A stretch of DNA of 64,000 bases, taken from NCBI GenBank assembly GCA_018136815.1, contig CM030942.1:1179797-1243796 (forward strand), read 5' to 3'. Each line of letters begins with the position of its first letter. Within the stretch, counting starts at the first letter, position 1. Below the pieces are notes generated by a model. It was not told the DNA's origin, ran no database searches, and worked only from the letters and a program-made list of their open reading frames with translations. This DNA comes from Isochrysis galbana (Eukaryota; Haptophyta; Isochrysidales; Isochrysidaceae). The position numbers and the translations under genes are program-made. Positions 10,155 to 21,112 of this stretch are shown one piece after another.

Positions 10155-10233
10155 CCTCCCCCATGGCAGGGGAGGAGTGGAGAGAGGGAGGGGCTCGTGC
10201 CCCCCCATGGGCGAACCAAGTATAAACTTAGTT
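10155..10233 (-). mobile_element. type-B element, 5′ end only
   Basis: Minus-strand copy of the first ~80 bases of type B. The hairpin is at 10214-10233, then GCCCATGG and the GC-rich hairpin down to the CCATGGCAGGGGAGG block. Confidence 0.65.
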
Positions 10234-10884
10234 GACGCCATCCTCAAGAAGCTGGTGGAGAGGCAGCAGCAGCTGCAGCTGGCGGACAAGGACGCCTACA
10301 GGGGGGCTGCCGACGCTCTCCCTCTACAGGGGCGCCCTTCCGGTGGGGCTTCCACCGCTGATGAGGGCCGCCGTGTCGCTCGCGAGCATAGTCAGCGAGG
10401 CGGGCAGTCGGCGCATCGTGGGGCCGACGGCCTCTCTCATCCACCTCCGGGTGGAGGCGGCTCTCTCCCGTCCTCTTCCTTTCCATGAGCGAGGGCCAGG
10501 CTCTCTGCGACCGCATCTCCCCCTCCGCTTCTTCTTCAGCCAAGGCGGCATGGCTCGACTCGTAAGTGACGCGGAGCCGCGCCATCTTGCGCGCTTGCAT
10601 CACCTCCGCGGAATCAGGCGAGGAGGGAGGAAGGGCCACGCCACACGGGAGGCTAAGAAGAAGCGAAGAAGGGCCGCTGCTGCTTCCCGAACCCCGCTTG
10701 GCGTAATCGCGTGCATGATCCTGTGGTTACGCAGCAGCTTGCCGGAAATCTTGCACGACGCGCGCGCGCTCCTCGGCTCGAGAGTCACGAGCTTGGACCG
10801 TGTACTGGCCCCGGGTAGTCTGGGGTTTGCGCGCGGGCTTGCTGCGGGCCATGGGAGCATGGGAGGCTATGGGGGGGCGGTGTC
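10234..10884 (+). other. possible degraded coding sequence, unrecognised
   Basis: Open in more than one frame. The most protein-like stretches are RGALPVGLPPLMRAAVSLAS and a lysine/arginine-rich run near 10650-10680, but they carry no motif I can name and begin directly at a type-B element end. It could be unique body sequence of that element or an old gene fragment. Confidence 0.25.
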
Positions 10885-11806
10885 AACCTACTTTTATAAG
10901 TGGGGGACAATGGGGGCCTCGCGCCCCCCACTCTCCATCGCGGACACCCCCCGGGGTGGGACCGTACACTCAACCCCAGCCCCTGCCCTTTGGCAGGGGC
11001 AGGGCACTCATCAAATCAGCCCAGACCCTCAGGGGGCGCGGGCCGCGAACCGCACTCCCACGCCCGCATTGGGCCTGCCCTCGAGCTGACTCCCCCCCGT
11101 CCCTGGTCGCCAGGCATACAGGGGCCTTTGGGAGGCTCCCATGGCCAGCGAGGCGAGCGTGGGAGAGGCAGGGGGGGCCAGGGGCTGAGCCCCAGCCTCC
11201 TCTGCCCCCTGAGCTGCCCTGGCTGGCCCTCTGGGAGCCCCCACAGGACCTCTGAGAGCAGGTCAGGGCGCGCCGCATGGCGACGCGCCGCAGGGACTTC
11301 GAGGGGTGAGAGCGGAGAGAGGGAGAGGGGGGGATTTGCACCCCCCCGATGGAGTGCGGTTAGAAACAGGTCCCGTTTGCGTTAGCAAACGGGTAGGGGG
11401 CGGCCGGCGACAGGCGGGAGAGAGAAGGGAGTGGCTCAAGATCGGGGAGAGTATCTTGAAGGTGGCACAGGCTACTCGACTCGCAGTCATTTATTTCTCG
11501 AGAACTGCTCACGGCGCGAGCTGGAAGGGCCGATCCTCTTTATTGACGAGAGGTTCCTCCCCCCCCCCCCGGTGCTTTTTCCCGGAGGGTCGCCCGACGT
11601 AGGTCGGTCCGCCCCAATGGGTTTTCCCTCATTTTAACTTGTGGGGAGTTAGAATGGGAGCCGGGGGCTTGCGAGGGGGGAGATTCGAAGGGGGGCATAG
11701 GTGTATGTGTCTGTGGCATCAACACGCGCCAAGGTGTACGGGCAGGTGCGCTGAGGGTTGTCGTGTTAGTACCGGGGCTAGTGAGAGTAGTGGTACTAAT
11801 GCTCAG
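10885..11806 (+). mobile_element. type-C hairpin-start element with unit K body
   Basis: Starts AACCTACTTTTATAAG (7-bp stem CCTACTT/AAGTGGG with a G-T pair, loop TTAT). GGGGGACAATGG follows and a mini-frame begins MGASRPPLSIADTPRGG. Then come the GGGAGAGGCAGG block, a palindrome CCGTTTGC GTTA GCAAACGG at ~11369-11390, and unit K up to GTGGTACTAATGCTCAG. Unit K recurs in reverse at 55800-56345. Confidence 0.7.
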
Positions 11807-12005
11807 TCATTTTATATATATGGGGGGGCGGTGTCTTGTCCACGAAGCGGCAGCCTCTGTTGTAGCAGTCTACTGGCAGTAGGGGTAGGAGAATTCATAA
11901 AACTGAACGGACTGAGAGAACCAAAGTGTAACAAAGGGTATCTCGCGAGCGCGCGGGGCCAGCGCGCGTCGGGCGACGCGCGCGAGAGCAGGCGAGCAGA
12001 TCGAA

Positions 12006-14333
12006 ATGTCTCTCTCAGCGGAAGCGTGCGCGTCTGTGCTGGAGGGCGAGGTGGCGTCTGGATCTGTGAACAAGCTGTGCAAGCAGCTTGCCAGTCTCGT
12101 CGGGGAGGAGACCGCCTTCGCCACCTTTCACACCTCAAGCGACTGGGTATGGCGGAGGAGGGAGGAAGGGGGAGGAGGGAAGCTAAGAGGCAGGGAGGGA
12201 GGGAGAATGGAGAGACCGGTGAAGAAAGGGATATCGCGGCGGAGTTGTGCGGGGCGAGATGATGGGTGTGGCTGTGAGTGAGAGGGGGAGCACGAAGACA
12301 GGGCAGGGAGGAAGACAGAGGAGGGGCAAGGCCGGTACAGGCTCCACATGGGGCGGGGGAGGCGGATAGGCGAGAGTTGAGATGACGAGGGTCCTGGGAA
12401 ATCTGATCCAGATTGCATTCGCTTACTGCCATGATGAACCCTACTTGACGAACCCCCTGCTTCGCCCACGTCACAGATCAATCTAGCCGTCTCACTGCTC
12501 TGCATGCTCACTGCTGCTATGGCGGCCGGACTGACGATGGGCGTGGTCTCCCTGGACGAGCTCGATCTGCGAATCAAGCAGCGAGGCGAGACTGTGAGCG
12601 AGGCAATATACGCAAGCAGGTTGCTGCCGCTCATCCGGATCGAACCACATCACCAGCTGCTCGTCACGTTGCTCCTGCTGAATTCTGTCGCTAACGAGGC
12701 CCTACCGCTCTTCCTAGATAAACTCGTTCCACAGTGGGCCGCCATCCTCATCTCCGTTAGTGCAGTGCTATTCGTTGGGGAGATAATTCCCGCAGCCATC
12801 TTCACCGGTCCGTCGAAGATGCGCATCGCTGCTTCACTCGCGCCCATTGTCTGGTTCTCGGTGTTCATCATGTGGCCACTTGCCTACCCAATTGGCTGGA
12901 TGCTTGATAAGCTGATCCCCGAGCGGGCCGCCCTCACCTCGCGTGCTGAAGTGCGTGCACTCGTGGACGTGCAAAGAGAGCTCGCCGCTGAGAGAGGTGC
13001 GGTCTCGCACCTACTATATCCTGTGCGTCTTGACGATGTGCACGACCGCCCACGTGGCAACATTGCGCCCTTTCACTTAGCATGGGAGCATGCCCACTCA
13101 TAGGGGCGGCCGAGGGCGAGGCCTTCAATGAGGACGAGGCGGACTTGGTGAGACACGCCTCTCCCGAACGGAGCGCATCTTCGATGGAGTGCTCTCCTAT
13201 CTCTTGTGTCGGCACTTCGCATAAGTTGTGGGCCCCGTTCTCGAGTCAGGGTGCACTGAGACCGCCAATCTACTGGTTGTAGGTTCGCGGTGCACTCTCC
13301 TTGTCCACAAAGCTGGTAGTTGATGTCATGGTGCCGCTCGAGGCGGTGTACGCCTTGCCTGCGCAGGCGCGGATGGACCACGCGATCATGCGCGACCTTC
13401 TCACTCGCGGCCATTCGCGAGTACCCGTTTACTGGGGTCCTGAAGCTTCGTCAATCTCCTCATTCTTGCACGTCAAGGACCATCTAATGCTCAATCCTGC
13501 CGATGGTGCGTTGCCACAGGATAGGATTGCTGCGCACGGGTGCCGTGCGCAACTTAGTCGCACTCGCTGCGCATCCTGTGCCCTTCGCCATGAATTAGGA
13601 CGAAGCCCGAATTCAGCCCCAGCCTCCCCTCTCCGGATATCCTGCGCAGCTGTGCCCATCTCGTCCTTGCGTGCACATGCCCCCGTGTGGGTCGGACCGG
13701 AGGACTCTCTCTTTGCACTGCTCAACACGTTCCAGCAAGGCCATGCCCATATGGCCTTCGTCTCACGTCACCCGGAGCTGGCCAGATTGGCCCTGCCGGC
13801 ACGCGGAGAGTGGCCCAAGGGCAAGAGCAGCTGCATCGGCGTGATCACTCTAGAAGACATTATCGAAGAAATTCTGACTGAGGAGATCTATGACGAGTAA
13901 GTGCACCAATGTGTGCGTCTCTCGCTCAGCCTTTTTGCCTGACGCCCCGTTCTCCCTAATGATTGGAACCTCCAGGTCAGATCTCGTCGCTGCCGCTTCT
14001 ACCATCACCGACTATGTCAAACGTGTCGTACGCCCGCGCCTCGATGCGAAGCACCAACGCATCAAGGCTGCAGCCGCAGCAAAGCCTTGCACGTCGATGG
14101 ACTCCGGTCGAATGTCCGACCGGACAACAATCACCATGCCCTTGCAAAGGGCGGCGTCGATGGATAGACCCCGGGTGCTTTCACGCCAGAATACGCCTTC
14201 GACAAAGCAGAAAGTGCTCCGCGGCAAGCCACTCAGGACAACGGATCCAGTGCCTGCACAACAAATCGCGCAGGCGGCATCTACGTCCACGTCGGTCACA
14301 CCCTTGTTGTGTAATCCGTCCGCGCAACCATAA
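12006..14333 (+). CDS. CNNM/Mam3-type DUF21 + CBS membrane protein
   Basis: Six exons, 12006-12146, 12477-12996, 13104-13147, 13283-13505, 13650-13896 and 13976-14333, join to 510 residues with GT-AG introns of 330, 107, 135, 144 and 79 nt (phases 0,1,0,1,2). A short N-terminus precedes a DUF21 block: INLAVSLLCMLTAAMAAGLTMG, SLDELDLRIKQRG, the LLLLNSVANEALPLFLDKLV segment and VLFVGEIIPAAIF (GEIIP is diagnostic), with about four hydrophobic helices. The CBS pair follows: VVDVMVPLEAVYALP, ILARGHSRVPVY-like RGHSRVPVYWG, LNTFQQGHAHMAFV, and IGVITLEDIIEEILTEEI. The family comprises CNNM/CorC/Mam3 proteins tied to Mg2+ or metal homeostasis. The C-tail is basic, Ser/Thr-rich and unconserved. The first exon is the least certain part. 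Confidence 0.88.
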
Positions 14334-15000
14334 GTGTGAAGGCAAACGTGACGACCACGGCGTGTGAGGGCGTGGTGCGCCACCACCGTACTCGGGCGCA
14401 CTTGCATGGGACGATCCGCATAGTGTGGCCTACTCTCATCTTAATGAGCTCAATTCATCTTATTTACTTGCTTTTGACGGTCCTGTGTGTATGTTCCCCC
14501 CCAAGGAGCCAACGCCCCCCAGGAGCTATCGGGCCCCCCCCGAGAGCTATCGGGGGGAAATTTTTCCCCGATCGCCAACAGCCCCACCGAGAGCTACCGG
14601 GGGACCGAGAAAATCCCCCGAGAACTATTGCGGGAGATTGCTCATGGGGGGTGCGGGGTGCCGTAAGCGGATCCCCCCCCCCCCCCCCTCTCCCTCCCTC
14701 CCTCCCTCCCTCTCCCTCTCTCGGGAGGCAGTAGGAGCGGTAGTAGGGTGCTCGCGACAGCGCCGTTCGTCTCAGCCGCAACCTCAGTGGGTGGTGGGTG
14801 GGGGAAGGAAGGGGAGGGCGGCGGAGATAGGTGGTGGGCGGCGGCGGCTCAGATGTCTAGAACAGGGGCGGCGGTGCGCTGAGCGGCCATAGCAGCGGCA
14901 AGCGTCGGTGAGGCAGCGCCAAAGGTGATGGGGCTGGGAAGGAAGAGGGGGGGCCAAGCGCGCAAGGGGCGGGCTGGGGCAGACCTGTTGTTGGGTGTTC
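14334..15000. other. hairpin-rich simple sequence and type-C interior
   Basis: 14510-14650 has about four degenerate repeats of CCGAGAGCTAYCGGGGG, each able to fold. 14670-14720 is a C/CCCT tract. 14930-15000, read on the minus strand, is the interior block of type-C elements that starts GAACACCCAACAACAGG and stops exactly at the assembly gap. Confidence 0.5.
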
Positions 15001-15100
15001 NNNNNNNNNNNNNNNNNNNNNNNNNNNNNNNNNNNNNNNNNNNNNNNNNNNNNNNNNNNNNNNNNNNNNNNNNNNNNNNNNNNNNNNNNNNNNNNNNNNN
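15001..15100. other. assembly gap (100 N)
   Basis: Exactly 100 unknown bases, probably a placeholder length. The left edge falls precisely at the CAG|GAACACC junction of a minus-strand type-C element (compare 28660/28661 and 39460/39461). Confidence 0.95.
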
Positions 15101-15328
15101 CCCCAAAAAGACAACTTGACACTCGAGTGGGGGAAACTCACCAAACGCAGCGCTACTTCCGCCCTGCCGCTCCTCTTTCGCTTTGACCGTCCCTGCGCGC
15201 GGCCGGTCCACCCGCGGCTCCCCCGCCGCCCCTTCACTTGTTGGTGGACTATTTTCCCTATGTTCTCCTCTTTTAAGAGGAGAATGGCCCGTCTCTAGCG
15301 GCAGTGATTTCCCGTCATCGCCGCCGAG

Positions 15329-17942
15329 ATGGGAGTGATGGGCGCTGCCAAGGATGCCACAAAGCCCGCCCCGGATTTGGAGATGCAGGGCAGGAAGAGC
15401 GCGCTGGGTCGGCTGACCGGAGATGACAGCCGCCGAGTCCAAGTCACGTGGGAGGATCTGAGCTATACCGTCTCGCTGAACAAGTCAGCACAGAAGGCTG
15501 CAGGCGGTGCAAAGACGAAGAAGATTCTGGATGGCATGAATGGGCACGCTGCCCCGGCGTCCATGCTCGCGATCATGGGCTCGAGCGGCTCGGGGAAGAC
15601 GACTGCTCTCAAAATGCTCTCGTTTCGTACCGACCACCCGGGTGAACTCGCCGGGCGGCTCAAGGTCAACGGCCAGGAGCTCTCGTTGGCCGACAAGAAG
15701 TCATTTTCTCGGAAGGTCGCGTATGTTATGCAGGATGATCTGGTTCTTGAGACTCAGACCCCGCGTGAGACCATTGCTTTCTCGGCCTCCCTTCGCCTCC
15801 CCACCTCGGTGAGCAGCAAGGAGCGCCGTGAGTTGGTCAACGCAATCATTGAGGTGCTTAAGCTTGAACGATGCGCCGACACTCTCATTGGCAACTCGGC
15901 AACAGGCGGCATCTCTGGCGGCGAGCGCAAGCGTGTCTCGATCGGTTGTGAGATGGTCACTAATCCTGCAGTCATCCTGCTCGACGAGCCGACTTCCGGT
16001 CTCGACGCATACACTGCCCTGAGTGTGATGACCACACTCAATGAAATAGCGCATGCGGGCAGGACCATCATCACCACGATTCATCAGCCTGCTTCGGAGA
16101 TCTTTGATACATTCCATTCGCTGCTCCTCCTGCACCAGGGCAGGGATGCCTATTTTGGACCTGCCGCGAATGCTCTAGCTCACTTTGAGCAGCTCGGAGT
16201 TGTCTGCCCGCCCCAACACAACCCAGCAGACTTTCTCATCAACTGTCTCATGCGCCAAAAGTACAATGAAGGAGATCCTCTTCCCGACTTCACTGCATGC
16301 TGGGTTGATGCGGAACACCGCAAGCAAGGGCTTCAACTCACCTCTCTTAATACGGAGCTCGAACCCTTCGACCCAGGCAAGTCGCAGGGAACGCCTGGTC
16401 AGCTCGTGCAGTTCTTCTACATCGGCAAGCGTAATCTTGTCACGGTGAGACTACCTTTTCAGCTCTCCTCGGCCTCGAGGCACATCACATTGCAATGCGA
16501 ACGGCTTGGTGCAGCCTGCTCATAGCGTTGATGCCCCCATGGCGTCGCAGTATATGCGCAATAAGATCGGCTTCCGCGCGCGCACCGGTCAAACACTCTT
16601 CTTCTCCTTGCTCCTTGGCTGTGTTTTCTACAACCTTGGCCGCGATGCCTCTGGGCTCCAGGACCGTCAAGGCCTCCTGTTCTTTGTCAACATCAACATG
16701 TTCTTCACAGGTAGAGAGCTTGATTTTGTCCATTTGCGTGGGTGTCAGCCAATCCACCTGGCTGAGGAATGTCAAAACCAGCTGAAAGTCATCAGTGACG
16801 TCTACGCTGCAATCATGGCATGGCTTGCATGTATCCCTTGTCTCAGCCTGAAATGACGGTGCCCTTGCAAGCCGCTCCCTGAATCTCTCTTTCATAGAAA
16901 GAATGTCTCCGCTGAATCGCGTAGTCGCCCCTCCGCATCCCAGGTCTCCTGTCAGTTGTCCTGATCTTCCCCCAAGAGCGCCGACTATTTGAGCGTGAGT
17001 TTGCATCGGGATACTACGGTGTTACATCGTACTACATGGCCAAGGTTTGGTCCGAGTTTCCCTTTGGGGTTTTCTTCCCTCTGATCTATTCCGCCATTCT
17101 CTATTTCATGGCGGGCTTGCAGGCTAGCGCAGCCGCATTCTGGACATTCGCACTGATCATGATTCTTCTCACCCAGGTAAAGGCGTCGCAGCCCATGCCG
17201 GCAAAGAAGATCCTTCCACCGCGCGTGGACGGCTCTTTGTACACCTACAATCTTAATCACCGCTTTCCCCACACATCGTGCGTGCGTGAGCTTTTCCCTC
17301 ATCCTTTTTATTCGATCAAGCCGTCAATTAAGCCGACGTCGTGAAGCCTCGCTTTAAGCCCAATCTGGTCTCTTGCTGGCCTTACGCAGGTGGCCGCCTC
17401 TCTTGGCTTCTTCATTGGTTGCATCGTACCAACACCTGAGCTTGCTGTGACCATCGCGCCCGTACTCATCATCCCGTACGCAAGCTACCCCTAACCCACC
17501 CCCGATTCCGCGGCGCTCACCCCGAGTCTAGAAGTGTTGCCTGACACATTTTCTCGCTATGTACAGGTTCATGATCACCGCTGGCCTACTCGCCTCAAAG
17601 GAGCGCCTTGATCCCTACTTCATTTGGCTCGAGAAGGTCTCTCCCTTCTCGTATGCATATGAAGCTCTCATCATCACAGAGTTCTCGGGGCTGCAATTCA
17701 ATTACACGGACACTCTCACCGTCTTTTCTTGTGACGCGCTCGGAAACGCGGCATCAAAGGAGCAAACACAACAGGTCTCTGTCTCCGGCGAGAGTGTCAT
17801 CGCACGCCTTGGGATGGCAGACGGCGACGTTGGCTTCAATGTAGCAGTTCTAGTGATTCTCTTCGTGGGTATGCGCATTCTCTCTCTCATTGCCCTACAG
17901 CTTCGAGCATATGGACTTTCCAAGATCCTGCGCAGGGGCTGA
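15329..17942 (+). CDS. ABCG-subfamily half-transporter
   Basis: Five exons (15329-16444, 16551-16710, 16944-17176, 17390-17475, 17567-17942) give 656 residues, normal for an ABCG half-transporter. Introns are GT-AG, 106, 233, 213 and 91 nt, phases 0,1,0,2. The ATP-binding domain comes first, the ABCG order: Walker A GSSGSGKT (84-91), Q-loop Gln135, signature SGGER (196-200), Walker B VILLDE (215-220), switch His in TIHQP. The membrane domain has about six hydrophobic segments with the family's FPQERRLFEREFASGYY, AILYFMAGL and SPFSYAYEALIITEF motifs. As a half-transporter it should act as a dimer, exporting lipids, sterols or other hydrophobic compounds. The substrate cannot be read from sequence. 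Confidence 0.92.
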
Positions 17943-19488
17943 GCACGCCTGCTGTGCGGCCTTGGCATTGCCATTGTAAGTTCGCCATCAATCTTTCTTG
18001 GCGGCGATCTAGTTGGCGTCGGCGATCTAGTTGCACCGCTAGAGCAGTCCTTCTTTCCAAGTGTTTTCACGGCCCCGCCAACTTCCATGATTGTACATGA
18101 TTGGCCATCGAGATCACGCGAGGAGGTCGCATGGAGAATGCACATCTGGAGTGAAACTTGATGAATGATACTTTACTTCTTCTTGGAACGGGCGGAGGAC
18201 ACGCACGCTTGAAGCAAAGGAAACTTATTAGTAGTATAAATCATCTCGCCTCGCACGTGGCCCTGGGGTAGCTACATTGAAGCCACGTCCGTTCCCTTTG
18301 AGCTTCCCTCCCAAACCCAAATCTGCCTCGCGGCCACCGCCTCCATCTCCGCCACCGCCTTCTCCACCCCCACCTTCTCCACCACCTCCCTCCCCTTGAG
18401 TCTTTTGTCCTGATGAGTGATCGGATCCAATTTCTCGATCCCCTCAACCTGAATTGTTACATCTAAGCTGTCGTACTCGGTTGACTACACGGTAAAGCCC
18501 CCCCCCCCCCTCTGACGCATATTTTTAGTCTTGGAAAAGCGCCGCGACAGTTTCACTTTCCACATTACGAGGAGGAGAAGGAAAAAGTTAGTGCGACACC
18601 TACCCCAAAACCAAAATCCCGAGCTTCCTTCGGTACCCATCATATTAGCGGATACCACTACGATTGAGCTCACTGTAATGGGTACAAAGATGCCCAGGAA
18701 GGGGCCTACCATGTCTTTCAGCCGATCAACTTCGTAGTAGCCATGATTATCATAGATCATAGACAAAAATATCCACATTTCGTTTCCACCCTGAGTATAT
18801 ACGCGGAAAATAAAATCTGACGGAAGGAGCACGGCGGCGTCTCACTTTGGATTCTTTTCGGTGGGTCGCTTGAACAGGAATTTCCACACGAGAAGGATTA
18901 GACACACGGTCACACGGTGAGCACGATGCCTCCGACCATGAGCCATGAGATGCGGCCCCCGTGGCGAATACTTTAGTAACTTCAGATTGGCACTTTGTTT
19001 TTTTGTTTGGCCGCTGCTGAGTATGCCCTACTTAGATGATATAGGTATCTGGGCCACCGGAGTGGGCCTAGACGAAGCCGCTCGAGAAGAAGCATCGTTT
19101 CGGCAGATGTTGCGTCGTCTCGACAGATGGGGCCTGTGGATGTGGCAGATGGAAGTCTTGTGGCATGTCAGTGTGTGGGTGGTTGTGGTTGTGAGCCTGT
19201 AGCATGAGATGTAAGAAGTGTAGAACGGGAAGGACGGGAGGAGGCCGACCGGAGGCAGCACGGGGGGGCAGCACTCGAGCCGGCACTGGCGAGTCGCCGC
19301 TACCCGCTACACGCGTGATTATCCTGAATAGTGGATTTTCACTATTCGGAACCCGTGGGTAGTAGCCCACCCCCTACCCACATGGAGGTTGGTAGTGGAA
19401 ATCGGATGTGGGTAGGTGAGTAGCACGATACCCAGTTATCTGGTTACAGGCCTTAACCTAGATAGTCTAGATACCTAGATATCTTCTC
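17943..19488. other. intergenic with repeat and gene relics
   Basis: A LINE 3′-end relic lies at ~18225-18300 on the minus strand (GCACGTGCGAGGCGAGATGATTT). 18480-18840 has an open minus frame with hydrophobic stretches (FLGIFVPITVSSIVVVSANM) that I do not recognise. GC content falls in this part. 19380-19485 has short CTAGATA repeats. No intact gene seen. Confidence 0.4.
18842..18939 (-). pseudogene. remnant of a membrane-protein C-terminus
   Basis: On the minus strand MVGGIVLT is followed, after an 8-bp tandem duplication (CCGTGTGA repeated) that breaks the frame, by VCLILLVWKFLFKRPTEKNPK and a stop. Without the duplication this would be one hydrophobic helix with a basic tail. Family unknown. 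Confidence 0.35.
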
Positions 19489-19575
19489 AACTAAGTTTAT
19501 ACTTAGTTCGCACATGGGGGGGCACGAGCCCCCCCCTCTCTCCACTCCTCCCCTGCCATGGGGGAGGAACCACCC
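19489..19575 (+). mobile_element. type-B element, 5′ end only
   Basis: Hairpin at 19489-19508 (AACTAAG/CTTAGTT), CGCACATGG, GC-rich hairpin and CCATGGGGGAGGAACC. It then ends. Confidence 0.65.
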
Positions 19576-19738
19576 ATCCTCCGCATGAAGAAGAATGACC
19601 CCTACTCGGCGGAAACCTACTACATCGGCAGCAGCGCATCGCGGAGGAACACCGTCGAGCTGTGCCTCTGGCGGCGTGTCTTGATTGAAGACCTACATTG
19701 AGAAGCGCCGTAGGAAACCCCAACAACGCACTTCCCCC

Positions 19739-19964
19739 CCCTGTTGTATTCAGGCCTTTTGGCATGAATATTTCGGCACGAGTACGAGCCTTCTTCGCTA
19801 TATACCGTCTTCTATGTTCGTCGTGGTCATGCAAGGCGTGCAGATTCGGATTCTCCCTGGGCTCAAGTCCTGGTTCGCCGATTTTCGTCTCGGAATTCGA
19901 GGATTGGAGTTTTATTTTTACTGTTACGGTAATTGTTCACGCGTTTAAGGTAAGAAATGCAGGT
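19739..19964 (+). repeat. dispersed repeat D, copy 2
   Basis: Opposite-orientation partner of 973-1199. It starts CCTGTTGTATTCAGGCC and ends TTTAAGGTAAGAAATGCAGGT. The splice-site-like edges and the tRNA-like A/B boxes (B-box at ~19858-19869) are conserved in both copies. Confidence 0.6.
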
Positions 19965-19989
19965 AACAGAATTGGGCCCTTCTGCATTT

Positions 19990-20133
19990 CACCCCCCCCC
20001 CCCCTTCTGCAGTTCCCCCCCCTTCTGCATTACACCCCCCCCTTCTGCAGTTCCCCCCCCTCCGCAGATTCCCCCTTCCGTTTCCCCCCCCTCCGTCGTT
20101 CCCCCCTTCCGCAGATTTCCCCCCCCCGCCGCC
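19990..20133 (+). repeat. C-run / TTCTGCAGTT low-complexity array
   Basis: Repeated units of 7-13 C followed by TTCTGCA or TCCGCAGA, directly before a methionine codon at 20134. It may be a pyrimidine-rich leader. Confidence 0.6.
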
Positions 20134-20584
20134 ATGCCCACGCCTAACCCTCCCAAGTCTACCACTTCGTCCAAAGCGTCGAAGTCCTCCTCCACGCCTA
20201 AGGACGCCACGGCCTCCTTGGTTGCCGCCGTCCAATCGGCGGTGGCGGAAGCGCTCAAGTCGCAAACCCCTACCACCCTTTGTGGTTTCTTCTGTGCTCA
20301 AGTCGACTGTGAAGAGGGCTTCTTCGGACTTCGGTCCGCTGCGATGGCGCCTCGGAGAGGGGTGTCCGATGGGCCACCGGCCAGGGCTCCTCTGGAAGGC
20401 AGGCCAGAGGGATCGAGATGGCCGGGCCTGCATCAGCATGGGTGCGCTGTCTACTCCCGTCGCGGTCCAGGTGGGGTCCATCGCGTTGGCGATCGTCCAG
20501 GGGCCGGCAAATGCCGGCCTCTCGCTGTACAAGACGCCCTCGTCAGCACGCCAGCTGGTGTGGGGGGGCAGCAATTCGTTGTGA
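20134..20584 (+). pseudogene. degenerate frame, Ser/Pro/Lys-rich start
   Basis: Begins MPTPNPPKSTTSSKASKSSS and AVQSAVAEALKSQ, then switches frame near 20285. There the more protein-like continuation (GRACISMGALSTPVAVQVGS, IALAIVQGPANAGLSLYKTP) runs to a stop at 20584. It looks like a frameshifted gene, perhaps a retroelement gag-like or ORF1-like protein. No family recognised. Confidence 0.35.
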
Positions 20585-21112
20585 GGGCTCTTTTTTGGCG
20601 TCAGGCCTCGGCTTCTGGTCTAAGGTGGCCGCAGGCGCCGCGGAAGCACCCGCGCGCGCGCGCCATGTCCCCCCACTGCAGGTCGCGTTGCCAGCGCTCG
20701 AAAGGGCCTCTGGGGCCTGACTTCAGTAGGCCATAGCGAACGTGATTTCGTCGCTCGCGGGTAGATCCCTGCAGCAAAGTAGTAGGGAATGCTGAGTAGG
20801 GCCCCAATCCACTGGGTCGAGCGTCTTAGGTGCCCTGTGAGTCTGTATGTGTGAATCTGCCCGTGGGTCGTTGAACGTCAATGGCCGTAGTCTTCAACAT
20901 TCGTATACAAAAAAATCGCTTTTCGCGTTCGAGTTTTTCGGTTTCAAGCTGGGGATCTATTAGATAGCGACTGTTTCAGGTGTCTGGGCACAATAAAAAT
21001 TCTAGGATGCTAATATGACGTAGTTCAAACACTGCGAAGTCGTTGTCTTTAAAGCTACCGGTAGTCTTCGTTGCGCCCCTTCTACCGTTCAGATTCTTTA
21101 TGTTGTGTCGTT
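20585..21112. other. no gene recognised
   Basis: Lower-GC sequence 3′ of the minus-strand coiled-coil frame. It may be that gene's 3′ untranslated region, which cannot be proven here. Confidence 0.35.
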
